The notes: generated by a model from the letters alone, not told the origin. A stretch of 64,000 bases of DNA from Planktothrix rubescens CCAP 1459/22 (GCA_904830895.1 LR882958.1:1792001-1856000); one strand, 5' to 3'. Positions 25,324 through 35,100 are shown, counted from the stretch's first letter. A program made the numbers and translations.

Positions 25324-27138
25324 TTAGGATTCTTGATTTAACCGTAATACCGCCATAAATGCTTCTTGCGGAACATCTACAGAACCCAAGGATTTCATCC
25401 GTTTTTTACCTTTGGCTTGCTTCTGTAAGAGTTTTTTCTTCCGACTAATATCTCCCCCATAACATTTGGCTAACACATCTTTTCTTAATGCTGGAATACT
25501 TTCACTAGCAATAACTTTAGACCCAATTGTGGCTTGAATAGGAACTTTAAATTGATGACGGGGAATCAATTCTTTGAGTTTTTCCACCATTGCCCGTCCA
25601 ACATGATAGGCTTTATCTCGGTGAACAATCATCGCCAAAGAATCGATCGGATCTTTATTAATCATAATATCGAGTTTAACTAAGGCATTTTCTCGATATC
25701 CAATAATATGATATTCCATACTTGCATAACCACGAGAACGGGATTTCATCTGATCAAAAAAGTCCGTTACTACTTCCGCTAATGGCACTTCATAAACTAA
25801 GGTTGTCCGTCCCTGGGCTAAATATCGCATATCCTTAAATTCACCCCGACGACCCTGAGCCAACTCCATTAAACTGCCCACATAAGCTTCAGGAGTAATC
25901 ATTTCTACCCGCACATAGGGTTCTTCTATTTTTTCCCGATGGTTAGGTTCAGGTAAACGACTGGGGTTATCGATCATCATCACTTCTCCCTTTTGAGTTG
26001 TAACTTGATAAACCACCGAAGGAGAAGTCACAATTAAGTCTAAATCATATTCCCTTTCCAAACGTTCTTGCACAATTTCCATGTGCAGTAACCCTAAAAA
26101 TCCACACCGGAAACCGAACCCCATGGCACTAGAAGTTTCTGGTTCATAAGATAACGCCGCGTCGTTTAATTTGAGTTTTTCTAAGGCTTCTTTTAGATTA
26201 GGATATTCATCAGAATCCGTGGGAAATAACCCACAAAACACCATCGGTTTTGCTTCGGTATAACCGGGCAAAGCTTGTTCGGCTTGACGATTGGCTAAAG
26301 TAATAGTATCCCCAACCCGGGCATCTTCAACGGCTTTAATCGCAGCAGAAAAATATCCTACTTCCCCCGCGTGGAGTTCATCAACGGGGATTTGAGTAGG
26401 AGATAATACGCCAATTTCATCAACTTCATATTCTTTTTCCGAAGCCATTAAGTGGACGCGATCGCCTTTTTTTAGCCTGCCATCCATCACCCGAAAATAA
26501 ACAACTACCCCGCGATAACTGTCATAATAACTATCAAAAATTAACGCCCGTAATTTCTGATCAACCGTATCCTGGGGAGGGGGAACTAAACGGACAATAG
26601 ACTCTAAAATTTCATGAATTCCCACCCCTTCTTTCGCTGAAGCTAACACCGCCCCGGAACAGTCTAACCCAATAATTTCTTCAATCTCACTTTTGATTTT
26701 CTCTGGTTCTGCTCCGGGTAAATCAATCTTATTTAAAACCGGAATAATTTCTAAGTTATTTTCTAAGGCGAGATAAACATTTGCTAAAGTTTGAGCTTCT
26801 ACCCCTTGAGACGCATCCACAACTAATAACGCCCCTTCACAAGCCGCTAAAGACCTAGACACCTCATAAGAAAAGTCAACGTGACCCGGAGTGTCGATTA
26901 AATTTAATACATATTCCTCACCGTCATCGGCTTTGTAATTCATCCGGGCGGCTTGCAATTTAATCGTAATTCCCCGTTCTCGCTCTAAGTCCATGGAGTC
27001 AAGAAATTGTTCCTTCATTTCCCGTTTTTGAACCGCACCCGTCGCCTCCAAAAGTCGATCCGCCAGGGTAGATTTCCCATGATCAATATGAGCAATAATA
27101 GAAAAATTACGAATTCGAGAAACAGGAACGTTAGTCAT
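25324..27138 (-). CDS. lepA: Elongation factor 4 (back-translocase LepA)
   Basis: A 604-residue translational GTPase that remodels stalled ribosomes. G1 is [15 protein letters not shown]3 [16 protein letters not shown]4 [11 protein letters not shown]. The LepA-specific C-terminal domain is present ([34 protein letters not shown]). Full length and intact. It stands alone on the reverse strand. Confidence 0.96.
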   Translation of the reverse strand: MTNVPVSRIRNFSIIAHIDHGKSTLADRLLEATGAVQKREMKEQFLDSMDLERERGITIKLQAARMNYKADDGEEYVLNLIDTPGHVDFSYEVSRSLAACEGALLVVDASQGVEAQTLANVYLALENNLEIIPVLNKIDLPGAEPEKIKSEIEEIIGLDCSGAVLASAKEGVGIHEILESIVRLVPPPQDTVDQKLRALIFDSYYDSYRGVVVYFRVMDGRLKKGDRVHLMASEKEYEVDEIGVLSPTQIPVDELHAGEVGYFSAAIKAVEDARVGDTITLANRQAEQALPGYTEAKPMVFCGLFPTDSDEYPNLKEALEKLKLNDAALSYEPETSSAMGFGFRCGFLGLLHMEIVQERLEREYDLDLIVTSPSVVYQVTTQKGEVMMIDNPSRLPEPNHREKIEEPYVRVEMITPEAYVGSLMELAQGRRGEFKDMRYLAQGRTTLVYEVPLAEVVTDFFDQMKSRSRGYASMEYHIIGYRENALVKLDIMINKDPIDSLAMIVHRDKAYHVGRAMVEKLKELIPRHQFKVPIQATIGSKVIASESIPALRKDVLAKCYGGDISRKKKLLQKQAKGKKRMKSLGSVDVPQEAFMAVLRLNQES

Positions 27139-27255
27139 AAAATGATATTCACAGGCATAATAGGGGAGACTCCCGTTAAACTAACGAGGGTCTAGTTAAT
27201 GTATTTTAACAAAATAAACCCAAGGACACCGATTTTTTCAGGGAAATAGAGGGGA

Positions 27256-27579
27256 TTAGGGCTGTTTTTCTAATTCCGACTTCATCCGTTCTAGGGTACG
27301 GTGCATCTGTTCAAACATTTGGTCGGGGGTAATCCCAAATTGACCGAGTTGGGTGCGTAACTGTTCAACGGTCATCTGGGCCATGAAATCCTCGGAAAGT
27401 TCAAACCGCTTCATGAAAATCCGGTAACGATCCATAACCGCTTCCATTTGCTCAATATAGAGTTTTTTCCCAGCCCGATCAAACTTGCCATAATCACTGC
27501 CCAGTTTGACCATAGATTGATAATCTTCAAATAGCTGTTTAGCTTCTTGTTGTACGATGTCTGAATCAAAGAATCCCAT
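27256..27579 (-). CDS. DUF1825 family cyanobacterial protein
   Basis: A 107-residue, helical, soluble protein beginning MGFFDSDIVQQEAKQLFEDY, matching the DUF1825 family found almost only in cyanobacteria. No catalytic motif; function unknown. It precedes lepA on the same strand with a 117-base gap, so co-transcription is possible but not shown. Confidence 0.85.
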   Translation of the reverse strand: MGFFDSDIVQQEAKQLFEDYQSMVKLGSDYGKFDRAGKKLYIEQMEAVMDRYRIFMKRFELSEDFMAQMTVEQLRTQLGQFGITPDQMFEQMHRTLERMKSELEKQP

Positions 27580-27868
27580 AGTTTCTCGATTTTTTTTGCT
27601 AGTAGGGGTTTGAGTTTTATAGACTTGGAAAGATTCTCCCCTATCTTAACCTTTTGAGAGCGGGTTACTCACACTCCCACAGGTGGCAATTTCCGTACCG
27701 ATAGCCAGGGTAGAGGATGACAACCCTATTTAGGTCGCTTTTTGAGGGAGTGAGTCAAGAAAGGTAATTGGTATTAGTGTCAAGAGTAGAATGTGATTAT
27801 AGACTTTAATAATTCTTCTACACCGGGAGAATGGACTAAATTGAATTTTAACGGCTAGGAACAAAATC
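27580..27868. other. Divergent intergenic region
   Basis: About 290 bases between divergent DUF1825 and DUF3153 genes. I see no ORF, repeat or RNA that I can support. Confidence 0.45.
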
Positions 27869-28666
27869 ATGATCAAAATTATCAAACAACTCAGTATTAT
27901 TTTTTGTGCCATTTTTCTGTTGAGTGGCTGTGTTAGGTATGATGTGGGAGTGGCATTTCAGGATCAAACCCATGGTCAAATTGTTCAAAAGATTCAATTA
28001 GGAGAACAATTAACTAAATTTAGTCATGATGTGGTAGATGAATGGATATCTAGTTTAGAAAAACGGGTTAAACAGTTAAAAGGAAAAACCAAACGACTGT
28101 CTCAACAGGAAATATTAGTTACTATTCCTTTTAATAATGGTCAGGATTTAGAGACAAAATTTAATCAATTTTTTAATCCTGCTGAATTCAACAATAAAAA
28201 ATCCCAGAAAAAACCCGATATCGAAATTCCTCAATTTTCTGCAAATTTAAACCTTAAACAAAATAATTGGTTTTTTGCTTTACGCAATTATCTCAACTTA
28301 GAATTAGATTTGCGATCGCTTTCCCTACTCTCTACCTCGGAAAATGTATTAATTAGTTCGGGGAACCTATTAGAATTAGAATTTGTCTTAAACACTCCCT
28401 GGGGTGCGACTGTGATTAATCCCATCGGTATTCCTGAAGGCTCGGAAGCACCTCTATTATTAAATGTTGATCTGAATGGAAAACAGGTTATTTGGACACT
28501 TAAACCCGGAGAAATTAATCAATTAGAAGCGATTTTCTGGGTTCCCAGTCCGATTGGAATGGGGACAGTTATAATTATCCTGATCACGGCTTTAGGAATT
28601 TATCTCAAATATACTTTTATCCCCAAATTCAAAGCCGGACAGTCCCCAATTCCCACTCGTATTTAA
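27869..28666 (+). CDS. DUF3153 family lipoprotein
   Basis: A 265-residue envelope protein. The N-terminus has a lipoprotein signal with lipobox LLSGC (Cys21), then VRYDVGVAFQDQTHGQ, typical of the cyanobacterial DUF3153 family. A C-terminal transmembrane helix (TVIIILITALGIYLKY) precedes a short basic tail, so it is anchored at both ends. Function unknown. Intact. Confidence 0.8.
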   Translation: MIKIIKQLSIIFCAIFLLSGCVRYDVGVAFQDQTHGQIVQKIQLGEQLTKFSHDVVDEWISSLEKRVKQLKGKTKRLSQQEILVTIPFNNGQDLETKFNQFFNPAEFNNKKSQKKPDIEIPQFSANLNLKQNNWFFALRNYLNLELDLRSLSLLSTSENVLISSGNLLELEFVLNTPWGATVINPIGIPEGSEAPLLLNVDLNGKQVIWTLKPGEINQLEAIFWVPSPIGMGTVIIILITALGIYLKYTFIPKFKAGQSPIPTRI

Positions 28667-28669
28667 CCC

Positions 28670-28778
28670 CTGTCCCCTCCCCCCTAGCCCCCCGTTCACG
28701 GGAGGTTTGGTGGGCTGTTCCCCTAGCCCTGCCGTGCACGGGGGGTTTGGGGGGGCTGTTCCCTGTTCCCCGTGCACG
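28670..28778. repeat. C/G-rich dispersed repeat copies
   Basis: Two to three divergent units pairing CCCCTAGCCCCCCG with CGGGGGGTTTGGGGGGGC-like halves, related to the unit at 25192. They form strong hairpins. The last unit abuts the left end of the ISAs1-type element. Confidence 0.55.
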
Positions 28779-29700
28779 CAGGGCTGTTTCAAAGTCAGGT
28801 GAAAAAGAGTAAAGAAAGAGCGATCGCTACCTGATAAAATGGAGAGCGATCGCCATTTTTTTCTAAAATAAAGATGCTAACAAGTTTAATAGAAAATTTA
28901 AAAGAAGTCAAGGATTTCCGAAAAAATCAGGGAAAAAGGTATAGTTTATGGGAAGTGCTATTAGTAGTAGTTTTAGGGGTGATGTCAGGGCATCAAGGAT
29001 ATCGAGAGATGGAATATTTTGTCAAAGCCAACGAAGTTATCCTGAAAAGAACATTCAATATCTATAGCCAAGGAATGCCATCTTATTCAACAATAAGGAG
29101 GGTGATGAGAGGAGTAGACGAGAAGGATTTAAGCAAAATAGTAAAAGAATGGTCAAGAGAGAATTCTCCTAAATTAAAGTCTTATAAAGAAACGGTTTAT
29201 TATATAAGTAGTATCTGGGAAAAGGCAGATTTTTTTTCCCAAAAGATTAAAGGGCATTGGGAGATTGAGAATCAAGTTCATTGGGTAAAAGATGTGTTAT
29301 TTAAAGAGGATAGTATGAAAATTCATCAAGTACAAGCAGCGACTAATTGGGCACTGCTCAACACCCTAGGATTGAATATTTTCAGAGGTTTAGGATTTTG
29401 GTCAATAACAGAGGGAAGAAGGTGGTTAGGAAATCATTGGGATAAATTACTGGCTATCTCTTAATCCGAAAGTTAAAAATGAAAAAATAGAGCAATTAAT
29501 TTAGGAAAAATAGATAAAAATCGGGAATGTAAGTCTTACTCCGTAGGGAATAAGAATATTTATGCTGCTTAGATAATACCTCCTATAATTAATATTAATA
29601 TAGCAATTATATAAAATATTAATTATTCGGAAAATAGCTATCATGTTTGAGAATTATGACCCAAAAGTAGGCTATAATTTTCAAACATGAAACAGCCCTG
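28779..29700 (+). mobile_element. Gutted ISAs1-family element with terminal repeats
   Basis: CAGGGCTGTTTCA at 28779-28791 and its exact complement TGAAACAGCCCTG at 29688-29700 bracket 922 bases containing an internally deleted ISAs1-type transposase. No clear target-site duplication is seen. The centre of the transposase is gone, so it could only move in trans. Between the transposase stop and the right end, about 225 bases are non-coding and AT-rich. Confidence 0.6.
28874..29464 (+). pseudogene. ISAs1-family transposase, in-frame internal deletion
   Basis: A 196-codon frame joins the N-terminal region of ISAs1 transposases (NLKEVKDFRKNQGKRYSLWE, LGVMSGHQGYREM, MPSYSTIRRVMRG) to the C-terminal region (ETVYYISSIWEKADFFSQKI, KGHWEIENQVHWVKDVLF, NWALLNTLGLNIF). 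Intact members are about 370 residues; the missing middle contains the catalytic Asp residues. The junction is near residue 104 (KLKSYKETVYY). The frame is kept, so a small protein could still be made, but it cannot catalyse transposition. Confidence 0.8.
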
Positions 29701-29801
29701 GGGGATTTAGGGGGATCAGATCCCTGCTAAAATCAAAGTCTTTCAGGGTAAAGTTAGCGTCAAAAACCCTAACTCACCCTGAAACCAGATAAATAATCTA
29801 A

Positions 29802-29875
29802 CGGGCTAGGAGGGATTCGAACCCCCGACACCGTGGTCCGTAGCCACGTGCTCTAGTCCACTGAGCTACAAGCCC
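29802..29875 (-). tRNA. tRNA-Arg(ACG)
   Basis: The reverse strand folds as a cloverleaf: acceptor GGGCTTG (29875-29869) with CTAGCCC, D arm GCTC...GAGC, anticodon stem GTGG/CCAC with loop CTACGGA (anticodon ACG), and T arm GGGGG-TTCGAAT-CCCTC. One U-U mismatch lies in the acceptor at pair 6-67. CCA is not encoded. ACG becomes ICG and reads CGU, CGC and CGA arginine codons. Confidence 0.93.
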
Positions 29876-29949
29876 CCGTCAGTTCAGCACAACAATCTCA
29901 AAAATTAGATTTTTTTGACTGCTTTATTAGCATAACACATTTTTCCAAA

Positions 29950-30468
29950 ATGGCAAACATTTTTTCAGATCCCCCCGATCGCCTTTCCCACCTGGATGAA
30001 ACCGGGGAAGCGAGGATGGTAGATGTGTCGGGGAAGGTAGCAACTCGTCGCGAGGCGATCGCCGGGGGACAAGTCCGAATGTTAAAGGCCACCTTTGCCG
30101 CTATCGAAGCCGGAAACGCACCGAAAGGGGATGTTTTAGGGACGGCGAAACTGGCCGGAATCATGGCTGCCAAACAAACAGCCCAGTTAATTCCCCTATG
30201 TCATCCCTTGCCCTTAAGCAAAATTGATGTCCAAATTCTGCCCGATCCCAAATTACCCGGGTATCAGATTCGGGCGGAAGTTTTGACCAAAGCGGAAACC
30301 GGGGTAGAAATGGAGGCATTAACGGCCGTTTCCGTGGCGGCTTTGACCCTCTATGACATGGCTAAAGCCTTGGAAAAATCCATTGTGATTGAGGAAATTC
30401 GTCTGTTGAGTAAAACCGGGGGAAAATCAGGGGACTACCAACAACAGATAGAAGTCAATCCCAGTTAG
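29950..30468 (+). CDS. moaC: Cyclic pyranopterin monophosphate synthase
   Basis: A 172-residue enzyme of molybdenum cofactor biosynthesis that forms cPMP from the MoaA product. Motifs: [16 protein letters not shown] at the N-terminus, [20 protein letters not shown], and [18 protein letters not shown]. Full length. No other moa genes are near. Confidence 0.95.
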   Translation: MANIFSDPPDRLSHLDETGEARMVDVSGKVATRREAIAGGQVRMLKATFAAIEAGNAPKGDVLGTAKLAGIMAAKQTAQLIPLCHPLPLSKIDVQILPDPKLPGYQIRAEVLTKAETGVEMEALTAVSVAALTLYDMAKALEKSIVIEEIRLLSKTGGKSGDYQQQIEVNPS

Positions 30469-30507
30469 GCCTAAAATGGAATAGAAAATCTTGGGAATTA
30501 ATTGTCT

Positions 30508-30762
30508 ATGCCTCCTCGTTGGCCCCGTCAACCTGACCGGAAAGATCCAGACTATCGCCGTTTGGATGATCGGATGAATTTTGCCATCCATGTTGCTATT
30601 TTTGCCCCGATTAATTCCGGTTTATGGTTTTTCCATAATCTACAATCAACCGATTGGTCTTGGTTAACCCCATTTACCCTGGTTTGGTTATCTGCGATCG
30701 CCCTTCATGGTCTTTATATTTTTGCGATCGCCGACTATTCTCCCGTCACGCCCAATCAATAA
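30508..30762 (+). CDS. 2TM domain protein
   Basis: An 84-residue small membrane protein with a basic, Pro-rich N-terminus (PPRWPRQPDRKDPDYRRLDD) and two hydrophobic segments (FAIHVAIFAPINSGLWFF and FTLVWLSAIALHGLYIFAI), fitting the 2TM domain family. Function unknown. The ATG at 30508 is preferred to a TTG at 30502. It follows moaC by 39 bases on the same strand. Confidence 0.75.
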   Translation: MPPRWPRQPDRKDPDYRRLDDRMNFAIHVAIFAPINSGLWFFHNLQSTDWSWLTPFTLVWLSAIALHGLYIFAIADYSPVTPNQ

Positions 30763-30813
30763 AATTTAGGTTAACGATTCATCGTTAACCCTCAATAATT
30801 TAGGAGTTTAATT

Positions 30814-31119
30814 ATGTCTGTTTTAGATACAAGAAACCTGGAAAAATTAGCCTCTGAAATTGGAGAAAATATCTATATTGATATTGCCAAATGGCATCTG
30901 TATTTAGCCAATGCCCATTTGCATACACAATTAGCCGAACAACTTTGTCCCCTTTTAGATCAGGGAGATTTTAGTGAAAGTGATGTTCAACAGGTCTTAC
31001 AAAAAATTTCTGTAACTTTAGGGGGAGGAAAACAGACGACATCCTTAGTAAATTTAATTCCCAATACAGGAATTCAAGACTTGGTAAAAATTTTAAAAGA
31101 CTTCCAAGAAGACCTATAA
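30814..31119 (+). CDS. DUF3181 family cyanobacterial protein
   Basis: A 101-residue soluble protein starting near LEKLASEIGENIYIDIAKWH, LYLANAHLHTQLAEQ, matching the cyanobacterial DUF3181 family. Function unknown. TTTAGGAG lies before the ATG. It is one of a run of forward genes from moaC to the GST. Confidence 0.78.
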   Translation: MSVLDTRNLEKLASEIGENIYIDIAKWHLYLANAHLHTQLAEQLCPLLDQGDFSESDVQQVLQKISVTLGGGKQTTSLVNLIPNTGIQDLVKILKDFQEDL

Positions 31120-31150
31120 ATTTTGTAGTGAGGCGTTCACGCCTCCATCA
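31120..31150. repeat. GTAGTGAG-family hairpin
   Basis: GTAGTGAGGCGTTCACGCC(TC) directly after the DUF3181 gene contains GAGGCGT...ACGCCTC, a short hairpin. It is the same sequence family as the right half of the unit at 50026. Confidence 0.5.
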
Positions 31151-31179
31151 AATTTCCATTATCTCCAACTATTATCAGT

Positions 31180-31878
31180 ATGATTGAACTTTACTATTGG
31201 CCGACTCCCAACGGTCACAAAATCCCGATATTTTTGGAAGAAACTGGATTAGACTATCAAATTATTCCGATTAATATTGGCACGGGGGATCAGTTCAAAC
31301 CGGAATTTCTCAAAATCGCGCCTAATAATCGAATGCCTGCCATTATTGACTTCGATCCGGTGGATGGCGGTGAACCTTTATCTATCTTTGAATCCGGGGC
31401 AATTTTAATTTATTTAGCCGAAAAAACCGGACAGTTTTTCCCTGAGAATTGGCGCGATCGCAAAACCGTTTTAGAATGGCTATTCTGGCAAGTCGGAGGA
31501 TTAGGGCCGATGGCAGGACAAAACCATCATTTTGTTCAGTATGCACCGGAAAAAATTCCCTATGCGATTGAGCGTTATGTCAAAGAAACCAATCGTTTAT
31601 ATGGGGTTTTGAATCGTCAATTGGCCGGAAAAAACTATATTGCGGGAGAATACTCAATTGCAGATATAGCTTGTTATCCTTGGATTGTTCCCTTTGAACA
31701 ACAACAGCAAAATTTAGAGGATTTTCCCCACTTAAAAGCTTGGTTTAATCGGATTAAGTCCCGTCCAGCAGTAGTGCGGGCTTACGAAAAAGGAAAAGCC
31801 TATGCTTCCGGTACAAAAATGACTGATGAAGCTAAAAAAATCCTCTTTGGTCAAAGTACAAAAACCCTTGAAAATTAG
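31180..31878 (+). CDS. Glutathione S-transferase family protein
   Basis: A 232-residue protein with an N-terminal thioredoxin-like domain (MIELYYWPTPNGHKIPIFL, NRMPAIIDFDP, SIFESGAILIYLAEKTG) and a helical C-terminal domain (AGEYSIADIACYPWI). The SIFESGAI segment binds the glutathione gamma-glutamyl part. The sequence resembles the YfcG/Ure2-like (Nu) class more than classical GSTs, which suggests disulfide reductase activity (inference). Intact. Confidence 0.88.
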   Translation: MIELYYWPTPNGHKIPIFLEETGLDYQIIPINIGTGDQFKPEFLKIAPNNRMPAIIDFDPVDGGEPLSIFESGAILIYLAEKTGQFFPENWRDRKTVLEWLFWQVGGLGPMAGQNHHFVQYAPEKIPYAIERYVKETNRLYGVLNRQLAGKNYIAGEYSIADIACYPWIVPFEQQQQNLEDFPHLKAWFNRIKSRPAVVRAYEKGKAYASGTKMTDEAKKILFGQSTKTLEN

Positions 31879-31956
31879 GATTTAGTAAAGCAGAAATACC
31901 GGGTTCTGAAGTTTAAGATACCCGGTTTTTGAACGAGTGGAAAATGCCATTATTAA

Positions 31957-32634
31957 CTAACGCAATAGGGTTTTAAACAGTTTAATTCCATCGGTATTTC
32001 CTAACATGGGATCGGAAGCACGTTCTGGGTGGGGCATCATTCCGAGAACGTTACCTTGAGGGTTACAAATTCCCGCAATATTATTCAAAGATCCGTTAGG
32101 ATTTTCTTCTATTTTCGGGGTTTTATCAGTTCCATAACGGAATAAAACTTGATGATTTGCTTCTAATTCTTCTAGGGTTTTTTCATCAGCATAATAACAG
32201 CCTTCCCCGTGGGCAATGGGTAAATTAATTACTTCCCCCACTTCATATTCAGAAGTCCAGGGAATATTACTATTAATTACCGTCAAAGGAATCGACTCAC
32301 AAATAAAATGTAAATCCCGATTTCTAACTAATGCTCCGGGTAATAATCCGGCTTCAGTTAATACCTGAAATCCGTTACAAATTCCTAGAACAAATTTCCC
32401 TTGGTTGGCGTGTTCAATTGTTGACCGCATGATTGGAGAAAAACGGGCGATCGCACCACAGCGCAAATAATCCCCGTAACTAAAACCCCCCGGAATTACC
32501 ACTACATCAATATCCGATAAATCCGTATCTTCATGCCAAATCATCCGGGTCGGTTGTCCCAATAATCCTTGAGTCACCCAAGCCACATCTCGATCGCAAT
32601 TAGAACCCGGAAACACAATAACCCCAAATTTCAT
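31957..32634 (-). CDS. purQ: Phosphoribosylformylglycinamidine synthase subunit PurQ
   Basis: A 225-residue class I glutamine amidotransferase that supplies ammonia to PurL in purine synthesis. The nucleophile Cys86 is in [10 protein letters not shown]; the His/Glu pair is in [10 protein letters not shown]. The start at 32634 ([16 protein letters not shown]) was chosen because the upstream extension to 32697 has no family similarity. It lies downstream of purS on the same strand; a 14-bp inverted repeat sits in the gap. Confidence 0.95.
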   Translation of the reverse strand: MKFGVIVFPGSNCDRDVAWVTQGLLGQPTRMIWHEDTDLSDIDVVVIPGGFSYGDYLRCGAIARFSPIMRSTIEHANQGKFVLGICNGFQVLTEAGLLPGALVRNRDLHFICESIPLTVINSNIPWTSEYEVGEVINLPIAHGEGCYYADEKTLEELEANHQVLFRYGTDKTPKIEENPNGSLNNIAGICNPQGNVLGMMPHPERASDPMLGNTDGIKLFKTLLR

Positions 32635-32667
32635 AATGTATTTATGTAGTAAATTAGTAATAGAAAG

Positions 32668-32710
32668 GAGTTGATCAAAAAAGATATTTAACCTCATTTT
32701 TGATCAACTC
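32668..32710 (-). promoter_or_regulatory. Perfect 14-bp inverted repeat between purS and purQ
   Basis: GAGTTGATCAAAAA and TTTTTGATCAACTC are exact complements with a 15-base loop, in the 90-base purS-purQ gap. In the mRNA it would form a stable stem ending 33 bases before purQ. It could be an attenuator, a processing site or a partial terminator. Confidence 0.55.
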
Positions 32711-32724
32711 AACTGTTCATCAAA

Positions 32725-32997
32725 TTAACAAGTAACGGCCGCAACTTCCGTTAGATCAAATCTATAGGTTTCAATCACCGGATTTGCTAACACTTGATCG
32801 CAAATTCGGTCAAGTTGAGTTTTTGCTTCCGTTTCATCCGTTGCTGAAAGCGTCATTTCAATATATTTACCAATCCGCACCTGTTCAACATTGTCATATC
32901 CCAGATGTTGAATCCCAGATCTCACCGCCACGCCTTGAGGATCAAGAACAGAAGGACGGAGGGTAATATAAATTCTAGCTTGGTAGTGATGGGTCAC
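32725..32997 (-). CDS. purS: Phosphoribosylformylglycinamidine synthase subunit PurS
   Basis: A 90-residue small subunit that bridges PurQ and PurL. Conserved stretches: YQARIYITLRPSVLDPQGVA, LGYDNVEQVRIGKYIEM and NPVIETYRFDL. The start is taken as GTG at 32997 after AGGGA, giving the usual length; an extension to 33039 is possible but unlikely. First gene of purS-purQ. Confidence 0.93.
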   Translation of the reverse strand: MTHHYQARIYITLRPSVLDPQGVAVRSGIQHLGYDNVEQVRIGKYIEMTLSATDETEAKTQLDRICDQVLANPVIETYRFDLTEVAAVTC

Positions 32998-33121
32998 AAC
33001 AATCCCTACTCTAATGGCACAGTATTGATTATCCCTCAAAGATTGAAAAAACGAACCTGTAAGTCTAATTTTCCGTCTGTATGGTTTGAATGGAGTGCAT
33101 TAACTGTAGGAGAAACTTAAA

Positions 33122-33538
33122 ATGAAATTACGCCATTTAACCTTGATGGGATGGGTTTTCAGCCTGTTTTTAGCCTTTGCACCCAACGCTTGGGCCGACC
33201 GCCAACAAATCAGCCCAGGAGGTTCTCTTTCCCTCTCAGGAAGCTCTGGTGGGCCTGTGAATAGTCAGGACTGTGGGTTTATTGCTCAAACCCCAAACCA
33301 CGTTATTCAGATTACCGAAGATTTACCCTATTGGCGAATTATGGCTACCACATCGGGTTCACCGACTTTATTAATTGATGGCCCCACCGGACGTTATTGT
33401 ATGTTACCCGAAGGTTCTGCCAATAGCGGTGTTTTACAATATTCAGGTTACGGAACACCCGGTAATTACAACATCTATATTGGCGATCGTCAACAGGGTC
33501 AAAACCCTTATCGGATATCAATTTCCGATCAAAAATAA
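33122..33538 (+). CDS. Secreted hypothetical protein
   Basis: A 138-residue protein with a clear Sec signal peptide (LTLMGWVFSLFLAFAPNAWA, cleavage after residue 25). The mature part is Gly/Ser-rich, beta-rich, with two Cys (DCGFIAQ and RYCMLPEG) that may form a disulfide. I recognise no named family. GGAG precedes the ATG. Likely periplasmic or extracellular. Confidence 0.65.
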   Translation: MKLRHLTLMGWVFSLFLAFAPNAWADRQQISPGGSLSLSGSSGGPVNSQDCGFIAQTPNHVIQITEDLPYWRIMATTSGSPTLLIDGPTGRYCMLPEGSANSGVLQYSGYGTPGNYNIYIGDRQQGQNPYRISISDQK

Positions 33539-33666
33539 GAGTTTAGTTCCGAAAAAATTGCTCTGATTTAGATTAACAAAGCTGTTAAATATCCCCTGCG
33601 AAGTCACCAAACTCATACTATACAGCGCTTGTTAGTCCGAATAGTTTACTAATAAATATTAAACAC

Positions 33667-33694
33667 CAAAAAACGCCCCCCTTTCGGAGAGCGT
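33667..33694 (-). terminator. psbA terminator
   Basis: On the reverse strand ACGCTCTCC-GAAA-GGGGGGCGT forms a 9-bp stem with a stable GNRA-type loop, followed by TTTTTT. It lies 25 bases past the psbA stop codon. Confidence 0.85.
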
Positions 33695-33718
33695 CTTTTG
33701 TATTATTTAGGTTAAAAA

Positions 33719-34801
33719 TTAACCATTGATTTGAGGAGCAATCAAAGCCACAGGAGCAGATTCACCAGAAGCTAAGTCTAAGGGGAAGTTGTGAGCGTTG
33801 CGCTCGTGCATTACTTCCATACCCAGGTTAGCGCGGTTTAACACATCAGCCCAGGTATTGATCACGCGACCGGTAGAGTCGATGATTGACTGGTTGAAGT
33901 TGAAACCGTTCAGGTTGAATGCCATGGTGGACACACCTAAAGCGGTGAACCAAATTCCGATGACAGGCCATGCGCCTAACAGGAAGTGTAAGCTACGGCT
34001 GTTGTTGAAGCTGGCATATTGGAAGATTAAACGACCAAAGTAACCGTGGGCTGCAACGATGTTGTAGGTTTCTTCTTCTTGACCGAATTTGTAACCGTAG
34101 TTTTGTGACTCGGTTTCGGTGGTTTCACGAACTAAGGAAGAGGTAACTAAAGAACCGTGCATGGCGGAGAATAAACTACCACCAAAGACTCCAGCAACTC
34201 CTAACATATGGAAGGGGTGCATTAAGATGTTGTGTTCGGCTTGGAACACTAACATGAAGTTGAAGGTTCCAGAGATACCTAAAGGCATACCATCAGAGAA
34301 TGAACCTTGACCGATGGGGTAGATCAGGAACACGGCGGCTGCTGCTGCAACTGGTGCAGAGTAGGCGACGCAGATCCAAGGACGCATCCCTAAACGGTAG
34401 GAGAGTTCCCATTCCCGTCCCATGTAGCACAGAATCCCAATCAGGAAGTGGAAAATCACTAACTGGTAAGGGCCTCCGTTGTACAGCCACTCATCTAAGC
34501 TGGCTGCTTCCCAAATGGGGTAGAAGTGTAAACCGATGGCGTTAGAGGAAGGAACAACTGCACCGGAGATGATGTTGTTTCCGTATAACAGCGAACCAGC
34601 TACGGGTTCACGGATACCATCGATGTCTACGGGGGGAGCCGCGACGAAGGCGACGATGTAGCAGATGGTGGCGGTTAATAAGGTGGGGATCATCAGGACT
34701 CCGAACCAACCGATATAAATGCGGTTGTTGGTGGATGTCACCCAGTTACAGAACCGTTCCCAGATGGAGGCGCTTTCGCGCTGCTGAATCGTGGTTGTCA
34801 T
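33719..34801 (-). CDS. psbA: Photosystem II D1 protein
   Basis: A 360-residue reaction-centre protein of photosystem II with five membrane helices. The N-terminus ([19 protein letters not shown]) and C-terminus (NFPLDLA followed by a 16-residue extension starting SGESAPV) are typical; CtpA removes the extension after Ala344. Residue 130 is Glu (CYMGRE), the form usually associated with high-light or standard D1 rather than the Gln130 form. The Mn ligand region ([19 protein letters not shown]) is intact. It has its own promoter and terminator. Cyanobacteria usually have several psbA copies; only one is in this window. Confidence 0.98.
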   Translation of the reverse strand: MTTTIQQRESASIWERFCNWVTSTNNRIYIGWFGVLMIPTLLTATICYIVAFVAAPPVDIDGIREPVAGSLLYGNNIISGAVVPSSNAIGLHFYPIWEAASLDEWLYNGGPYQLVIFHFLIGILCYMGREWELSYRLGMRPWICVAYSAPVAAAAAVFLIYPIGQGSFSDGMPLGISGTFNFMLVFQAEHNILMHPFHMLGVAGVFGGSLFSAMHGSLVTSSLVRETTETESQNYGYKFGQEEETYNIVAAHGYFGRLIFQYASFNNSRSLHFLLGAWPVIGIWFTALGVSTMAFNLNGFNFNQSIIDSTGRVINTWADVLNRANLGMEVMHERNAHNFPLDLASGESAPVALIAPQING

Positions 34802-34855
34802 GTTGGTTATGATTGCTATGTATTTGTCGAGGTACGTTTGGTATCTATGTCTACT

Positions 34856-34884
34856 ACATTAACGGCTTTGTTACGGTTTGTAAA
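34856..34884 (-). promoter_or_regulatory. Predicted psbA promoter
   Basis: Reverse strand TTTACA (34884-34879), 17 bases, TAATGT (34861-34856). The TTTACA -35 box is characteristic of cyanobacterial psbA promoters. The expected start is about 50 bases before the ATG. Confidence 0.55.
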
Positions 34885-35009
34885 GTATTTTAACATCAGA
34901 GTTTTGCATATAAGCTATAAGTTTTATTAATGTTATCGCTTTTCTGTCACTCTCCAAAAATTTTTGCCGTTTCTGGATTATGGAGCTTTTGCATAGAAAG
35001 CGATTTTCA

Positions 35010-35100
35010 AATGAAGGAGAGTTATCTATATAAATGGGGACGTAAACTTAAAAACAAAGGTAATGCTATAATCACAGTCTAAATAAACAAGAGCTTATCA
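35010..35100 (+). mobile_element. 3' relic of an IS630-family element
   Basis: AATGGGGACGTAAACTTAAA, then AAACAAAGGTAATGCTATAA and TCACAGT are identical or nearly so to 46640-46710, the end of the intact IS630 transposase, followed by a terminal-repeat-like GAGCTTATCA. One inserted base (TTATCTATATAAATGG instead of TTATCTATTAAATGG) breaks the frame. Only the last ~90 bases remain. Confidence 0.8.

Noticed and set aside
28874-29464. Intact small transposase
   Set aside because: The frame is open, but length is about half of the family and the catalytic centre is missing, so it was called a pseudogene.
33798-34545. Several forward-strand ORFs opposite psbA
   Set aside because: They are shadows in the antisense of a highly conserved gene with biased codons and show no family features.
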